Source: Sulfurovum sp.
GTDB taxonomy: Bacteria; Campylobacterota; Campylobacteria; Campylobacterales; Sulfurovaceae
Assembly: GCA_003978395.1 (NCBI GenBank)
Contig: QNZV01000070.1
Coordinates: 1-9,582, forward strand
Direction: 5' to 3'
DNA length: 9,582 bases
Made by a program: the position numbers and the translations under genes. Positions 5,440 to 9,582 of the stretch are shown piece by piece. Within the stretch, counting starts at the first letter, position 1, and each line of letters opens with the position of its first letter. Under the pieces are notes generated by a model. It was given only the letters and a program-made list of their open reading frames with translations, was not told the origin of the DNA and made no database searches.

Positions 5440-7322
5440 TTGGTTTTTGCGATTTTAGAAAAAAAAGTACAATAGAGAATTTACGTTCAATGATGGATGT
5501 AATTCATCATCGTGGACCAGATGCTAAAGGAGATTTGTATTATAAACTCAATAGAAATGTTTTAGCTCTAGGGCATCAAAGACTCTCTGTTTTAGATTTA
5601 TCTGATGAAGGTATTCAGCCGATGAGTTTTGAACATTTAGATATTGTTTATAATGGAGAAGTTTATAATTTTCAAGAGATTAAAGTAGAACTTGAAGCAT
5701 TAAATTATAGCTTTCATTCCCTCTCTGATACAGAAGTAATTTTAAAAGCCTATCATTGTTGGGGGCTTAATGCTTTAGATAAATTTAATGGTATGTTTGC
5801 TTTGGCTATTTTTGATAAGCAAAAAGAGGAATTAATACTAATTCGTGATAGAGCAGGAGTTAAACCACTCTATTGGTATTGGAAAGATGGACTTTTTCTA
5901 TTTGCTAGTGAGTTAAAATCTTTTCATCAACATCCTCATTTTGAAAAAAAAATAGATAGAGATGTCTTGGGACTCTATCTACAGCATGGCTATATTCCTC
6001 AACCCTATTCGATTTTTGATTCAACACAACAGTTAACAGCTGGATACTCTCTACATTTAGATTTAAAAACGGAAAAAATAGAGACCAAGCAGTATTGGTC
6101 TGTCTCTGAGTGGTATGAAAAGCCTAAATTGATTTTAACTGATGACGAGGCAATTAATCAAACAGAAACTATTTTAAAGAGAGCTTTTAACTATAGAATG
6201 GTATCTGATGTTCCTGTCGGTATTTTTTTGAGTGGTGGATATGATAGCTCTTTAGTTACGGCTCTATTGCAAATAGATAGAGATGAAAAAATCAATACAT
6301 TTACCATTGGATTTGAAGAGAGTGGATATGATGAGTCTCCTCATGCTAAATCGGTTGCAAAACATCTTGGAACAGAGCATACAGAATACTATTGTAGTCA
6401 TAAAGATGCGTTAGAGATTATTCCAAAACTGGCAGATATTTACGATGAACCATTTGGAGATGCTTCTGTCATTCCAACTGTTTTGGTTAGTCAATTGGCT
6501 AGAAAACGAGTAACTGTCTCTTTAAGTGCAGATGGTGGAGATGAGATTTTTGCAGGATATGATGAGTACCCTAATACCTTGAATATGAGAAAAAAGTTTA
6601 ATAAAGTTCCCTCTTTTGTAAAAAAATCAGTTTCAAGTATGATGAGTACTATTTCTCCAACAAAAGTACCTTTTTATCACTATTTATATAATTTTGAAAC
6701 CCGTTATGAGAAAGTTCAAAACTTACTTAAAACAGAAAATTGTGGACAGATGTTAAAATATCGTTCTGAACAGTTTACGACCACTCAACTCAAACAACTT
6801 TTAAACTTTTCACCAAACTCTTTAACTACTGCTTTTGATAGTGATACTTCAAAAATTGATGATTGTATTTCTCAAATGTTAATGGTTGATTATCAAACTT
6901 ATATGTCTGCTAATATCTTGACTAAAGTAGATAGAGCAACCATGAGTGTTGGGTTAGAAGGGCGAGAACCTTTCTTGGATAAAACTATTATAGAGTTTGC
7001 AGCACAACTCCCTTCACATTTCAAATATCGTGATGGAGAGCAGAAGTGGGTGCTTAAACAAATTACTCATAAATATTTACCAAAAGAGATGATGAACCGT
7101 CCAAAAATGGGATTTTCTCCTCCTATTACAGAGTGGTTTAAAGATGAGTTGAGAGATTATTTTATGCACTATCTAAGTCATGAAAAATTGAATCAAAATG
7201 GATATTTTAATGCAAAAGAGGTAATAAGAATGCGAGACAATTACTTAAATGGTAAAAATGTAAGTATAAAAAAATTATGGTTCATCTTGATGTTTCAGAT
7301 GTGGCATGAGAAGTGGATGTAG
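5427..7322 (+). CDS. asnB: Glutamine-dependent AsnB-type amidotransferase, likely sugar amidation
   Basis: The product is 631 residues. Translation must begin at the ATG of MCGIVGF, because Cys2 is the N-terminal nucleophile of family-II glutaminases; AAAAAGG (5414-5420), six bases upstream, confirms this. A longer in-frame start at 5280 lies inside the flippase gene and would bury the cysteine. Glutamine-site residues are present: HQRLSV (50-55), NGEVYN (76-81) and SDTE (100-103). The synthetase half has the ATP loop FLSGGYDSS (267-275), SADGGDE (367-373), TKVDRATMS (499-507), EGREPFLD (511-518) and RPKMGF (558-563). All canonical motifs are intact, so it should hydrolyse glutamine and pass ammonia to an ATP-activated carboxylate. 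Housekeeping asparagine synthesis is possible, but homologues in O-antigen loci (WbpS of Pseudomonas, WbtH of Francisella) are linked to making uronamides, which fits this context better. It is clearly related to the Cys-less protein at 1366-3195; INTFTIGF is identical in both. Confidence 0.88.
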   Translation: MCGIVGFCDFRKKSTIENLRSMMDVIHHRGPDAKGDLYYKLNRNVLALGHQRLSVLDLSDEGIQPMSFEHLDIVYNGEVYNFQEIKVELEALNYSFHSLSDTEVILKAYHCWGLNALDKFNGMFALAIFDKQKEELILIRDRAGVKPLYWYWKDGLFLFASELKSFHQHPHFEKKIDRDVLGLYLQHGYIPQPYSIFDSTQQLTAGYSLHLDLKTEKIETKQYWSVSEWYEKPKLILTDDEAINQTETILKRAFNYRMVSDVPVGIFLSGGYDSSLVTALLQIDRDEKINTFTIGFEESGYDESPHAKSVAKHLGTEHTEYYCSHKDALEIIPKLADIYDEPFGDASVIPTVLVSQLARKRVTVSLSADGGDEIFAGYDEYPNTLNMRKKFNKVPSFVKKSVSSMMSTISPTKVPFYHYLYNFETRYEKVQNLLKTENCGQMLKYRSEQFTTTQLKQLLNFSPNSLTTAFDSDTSKIDDCISQMLMVDYQTYMSANILTKVDRATMSVGLEGREPFLDKTIIEFAAQLPSHFKYRDGEQKWVLKQITHKYLPKEMMNRPKMGFSPPITEWFKDELRDYFMHYLSHEKLNQNGYFNAKEVIRMRDNYLNGKNVSIKKLWFILMFQMWHEKWM

Positions 7323-7324
7323 AG

Positions 7325-8065
7325 ATGTTAAAAATTTCATATAAAATCAAAGGCTTAACACTTAATGAGTGTTGGTTCTCTTCTGAAGTACCTATTGATA
7401 AAGCATCTCTATTGTCATTTTACTGTTATCGGGATACCTCTGTTGATATTGAATCTAAAGCTCTAAAGAAAGAGAAAAAATATACATTGATAAATGATTT
7501 AACCCAAGAGAGAGATAAAATATTCTCTAGCTTCAAACCCAATGTACGAAATCAAATACGAAAATTTGATAAAAGCGAAGAGTTTTCTTACTCTTCAAAT
7601 CATGAGAGTAAAGAGCTGTTTTTAGAGTTTTATAGCCGTTTTGCTGAGGCTAAAGGATTATCTAAAGTAGAAGAAAATTCTATTGATAAGTATGGTAAAA
7701 ATCTTTTTTATATATCTGGTTATTTAGATGGTGTTTTAACAAATATGCAGGTTTATATTGAAGATAAAAATAGTGGAACAGTACGTCTATTACACTCTAT
7801 CTCTACACTTTATGAAAAAGAGGATAAGCATAAACAAGCAAAAATAGGTTGGATTAATTGCTATCTTCATTGGCATAGTATATTGCATTTTAAAGAAGAA
7901 GGTTTTAAAATATTTGATTGGGGTGGTTATACAAATGATATTAACTCTCCGTTGGCAGGGATTGATAAATTTAAAGCATCATTTGGTGGAGAAAAAGTCG
8001 TTTTATATAACTACTATACTCTAGGTTATTACACACTAAAAGTGATACAAGAGAGAATTTTATAA
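7325..8065 (+). CDS. FemAB/GNAT-fold acyltransferase or aminoacyltransferase
   Basis: The 246-residue protein shows the signature of the FemAB-like branch of the acyltransferase fold: KPNVRNQIRKF (71-81), a central beta region, and the C-terminal pair IFDWGG (196-201) and GIDKFKASFGGE (212-223). In this family, FDWGG is followed by a GI..FK..FG stretch that shapes the acyl-CoA or aminoacyl-tRNA site. Relatives transfer amino acids onto peptidoglycan precursors or acyl groups onto amino sugars. It is about half the length of true two-domain Fem ligases, so a single-domain acyltransferase acting on a sugar amine is more likely. No signal peptide is visible, so it acts in the cytoplasm. ATG at 7325, two bases after the amidotransferase stop, is chosen. 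A GTG at 7313 would give four extra residues and overlap that gene. Its stop overlaps the next start by one base (TAATG), a coupled arrangement. Confidence 0.7.
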   Translation: MLKISYKIKGLTLNECWFSSEVPIDKASLLSFYCYRDTSVDIESKALKKEKKYTLINDLTQERDKIFSSFKPNVRNQIRKFDKSEEFSYSSNHESKELFLEFYSRFAEAKGLSKVEENSIDKYGKNLFYISGYLDGVLTNMQVYIEDKNSGTVRLLHSISTLYEKEDKHKQAKIGWINCYLHWHSILHFKEEGFKIFDWGGYTNDINSPLAGIDKFKASFGGEKVVLYNYYTLGYYTLKVIQERIL

Positions 8066-9180
8066 TGAAAAAAGAAAAACTTGTAGGAGTTATTCATGAA
8101 TTAACCATGGGTGGAGCAGAACGAATGATGGTTAATATTTTAAACCACTTCGCATCAAATAAAGATGAAGTTCATCTTATTATTTTTAAAAATATTGGTA
8201 CATTAAAGAGCTTACTTGATGCCTCTATTATCGTTCATGATTTAGGAGGGGTATCGGTAAAAAAAGGGATTCCAAAATGTTTAAAAGAGATTCATAAAAT
8301 AGAACCAAATACTGTTTTTTCAGGTATTGGACATTTAAATATTGCGTTAGCTCCTTTTATTCCGATTATGAAACGATTGTTACCTAAAACACGATGGATT
8401 TCACGAGAAACGAATGTTGTCTCTCTGCAAAATCAAGAAGAGAAACATCCTAAATTTTTTGATTATCTGTACCGTAAAATTTATAAAAACTTTGATGTTA
8501 TTATTGCTCAATCTCAAGACATGAAAAAGGATTTAGAAGTAAATTATCCTTTGACTGCATCAAAAATTATATTGATTAATAATCCAATAGATATAGAAAA
8601 AGTCAAAAAATTTGGAGAAGAACCTATTCAAAGAGAGAGAGATAAAGGAGTAGTATCTTTGGTCTCTGTAGGTACATTACGTAATAAAAAACGACATGAT
8701 ATTTTGCTAAAAGCTTTTTCTCTTTTAAGCGAAAAGTATATTTTGACTATTGTAGGTTCAGGTGCAGAAGAGCATAAATTAAAGTCTCTAAGTGAGGAGT
8801 TAAATATTAGTAACCGTGTATATTTTGAAGGACATAAGACAAATCCATACCCTTATATGAGAGAGGCTGACCTATTTATATTAACTTCAGAACATGAGGG
8901 CTTTCCTAATGTTTTACTTGAATCAAATGCTCTAGGAACTCCTGTGATAGCCTTTGCTTGTCCTGGAGGGATTACAGAAATTATTGAAGAGGGAATTAAT
9001 GGCTTTTCGGTTGACAATGGAGATATAGATGCGATGGTTCAGACGATTATAAAAGCAACAAAAATTGGATTTGATAGCTCATTAGTTGTTGATTCAGTTC
9101 AAAGACGTTATTCAAAAGAGATTATTTTAAATCGCTACGAAGATATTTTTTATACCAAAGAAGCTCATAATGGAGAGTAA
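8065..9180 (+). CDS. GT4-family glycosyltransferase
   Basis: The 371-residue protein has the two-Rossmann (GT-B) layout of retaining glycosyltransferases. The N-terminal acceptor domain starts with LVGVIHELTMGGAERMM, in which GGAER (16-20) is the glycine-rich loop. The C-terminal donor domain holds VGTLRNKKRHDILLKAF (202-218), with basic residues that meet the nucleotide diphosphate, then EHEGFPNVLLE (276-286), the E-x7-E motif (E278 and E286), followed by GTPVIAF (291-297) and GGITEII (301-307). No membrane segment is present; such enzymes work at the cytoplasmic face of the inner membrane and add a sugar to a lipid-linked glycan. Donor and acceptor sugars cannot be predicted. The start overlaps the previous stop by one base, and the end overlaps the next glycosyltransferase by 11 bases. 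Confidence 0.85.
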   Translation: MKKEKLVGVIHELTMGGAERMMVNILNHFASNKDEVHLIIFKNIGTLKSLLDASIIVHDLGGVSVKKGIPKCLKEIHKIEPNTVFSGIGHLNIALAPFIPIMKRLLPKTRWISRETNVVSLQNQEEKHPKFFDYLYRKIYKNFDVIIAQSQDMKKDLEVNYPLTASKIILINNPIDIEKVKKFGEEPIQRERDKGVVSLVSVGTLRNKKRHDILLKAFSLLSEKYILTIVGSGAEEHKLKSLSEELNISNRVYFEGHKTNPYPYMREADLFILTSEHEGFPNVLLESNALGTPVIAFACPGGITEIIEEGINGFSVDNGDIDAMVQTIIKATKIGFDSSLVVDSVQRRYSKEIILNRYEDIFYTKEAHNGE

Positions 9181-9582
9181 AAAAAAATTTCCTATAGTCT
9201 TTCTAATTAACTCTCTTTGTGAAGGTGGTGCAGAGAGAGGGATTATTACACTCTCTAAACAATTTGTGAAAGAGGGACATAGTGTTACGATATTGGCATT
9301 GAGTAAAAATGACTTTTATAACATTCCCAAAGAGGTAAAAATGGTCTATTTATCAAAGATGAATGACTCTCTATCTGGATTAATAAAAATGTTATACATT
9401 CCCTATCATGCATGGAGAGTAAAACAATATGTTACTAAACATAATATAGATTTAGTACAAAGTTATCTATTTCGTGCGAATTTTGTCAATTTAATTTCAG
9501 GTATATTAGGCTCTTCACAGATTATTCAAGTAGTAAATCACTCTGTTGTATCAAGATTTTTTAAAGAGGGTCTATCTGGAAA
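9170..9582 (+). CDS. Second GT4-type glycosyltransferase, N-terminal part, runs off the right edge
   Basis: From ATG at 9170 the frame is open for 137 codons to the end of the window. The peptide begins MESKKKFPIVFLINSLCEGG and continues AERGIITLSKQFVKEGHSV, the typical first strand, glycine-rich GGAER loop and first helix of a GT-B acceptor domain. Later it has VQSYLFRANFVNLISG, matching the usual region where these enzymes ask where the glycan acceptor lies. It resembles the preceding glycosyltransferase in fold but is not a near copy. The catalytic donor half lies beyond the window. The start overlaps the end of the preceding gene by 11 bases, and only a weak AAAGAAG precedes it, so translation is probably coupled. 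It should add the next sugar to the same lipid-linked unit. Confidence 0.75.
   Translation, partial: MESKKKFPIVFLINSLCEGGAERGIITLSKQFVKEGHSVTILALSKNDFYNIPKEVKMVYLSKMNDSLSGLIKMLYIPYHAWRVKQYVTKHNIDLVQSYLFRANFVNLISGILGSSQIIQVVNHSVVSRFFKEGLSG

Noticed and set aside
7313..7324. GTG start for the FemAB-like gene
   Set aside because: The four extra codons overlap the amidotransferase end, and the ATG at 7325, directly after that stop, is simpler. The choice remains uncertain by four residues.
1..9582. CRISPR arrays, tRNA or rRNA genes, insertion sequences, toxin-antitoxin or phage defence genes
   Set aside because: No regularly spaced repeats, cloverleaf-like sequences, transposase motifs or defence-family motifs were found on either strand by reading.

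Overview
The window is strongly AT-rich on both strands, with A-rich leaders, AAAGG-type ribosome binding sites and overlapping genes. This fits a Campylobacterota (Epsilonproteobacteria) genome of the Sulfurovum/Sulfurimonas/Arcobacter kind. That placement is an inference from composition and gene style, not from a marker gene. No rRNA, tRNA, CRISPR array, insertion sequence or phage gene was recognised.

Layout. Positions 1-534 hold ordinary flanking sequence: the 5' end of an unknown minus-strand gene that runs off the left edge, then a small plus-strand gene for a 68-residue exported protein. Positions 535-1365 hold a minus-strand open frame of unknown family. Its only ATG lies well inside the frame and has no ribosome binding site, so it looks like a gene that lost its 5' end next to the polysaccharide locus. 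Positions 1366-3195 (minus) encode an asparagine-synthetase-like protein whose glutaminase domain has lost the catalytic Cys2 and the glutamine-binding motifs, while the ATP-binding synthetase half is kept. A divergent AT-rich gap of 158 bp leads to a class I SAM-dependent methyltransferase (3354-4049). After a second gap with an AT-only hairpin and a good -10 box, a tightly packed operon runs off the right edge: Wzx-type flippase (4162-5439), a complete glutamine-dependent AsnB-type amidotransferase (5427-7322), a FemAB/GNAT-fold acyltransferase (7325-8065), a GT4 glycosyltransferase (8065-9180) and the start of a second GT4 glycosyltransferase (9170-9582).

How the genes fit together. Flippase, glycosyltransferases and sugar-modifying enzymes are the signature of a surface polysaccharide locus (O-antigen, capsule or similar glycan) built on undecaprenyl phosphate and exported by the Wzx route. 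In such loci AsnB-type enzymes such as WbpS and WbtH are thought to amidate hexuronic acids. The intact AsnB homologue here is a good candidate for that job. The FemAB-like protein could add an acyl or aminoacyl group, and the methyltransferase could cap or decorate a sugar.

The most unusual element is the pair of AsnB paralogues in one locus, one with a complete glutaminase site and one without. The Cys-less copy must use free ammonia, another amine or no ammonia at all, or be inactive. It may therefore catalyse a different amide ligation on the glycan. That is an inference; the sequence shows only the lost residues and the retained ATP site.
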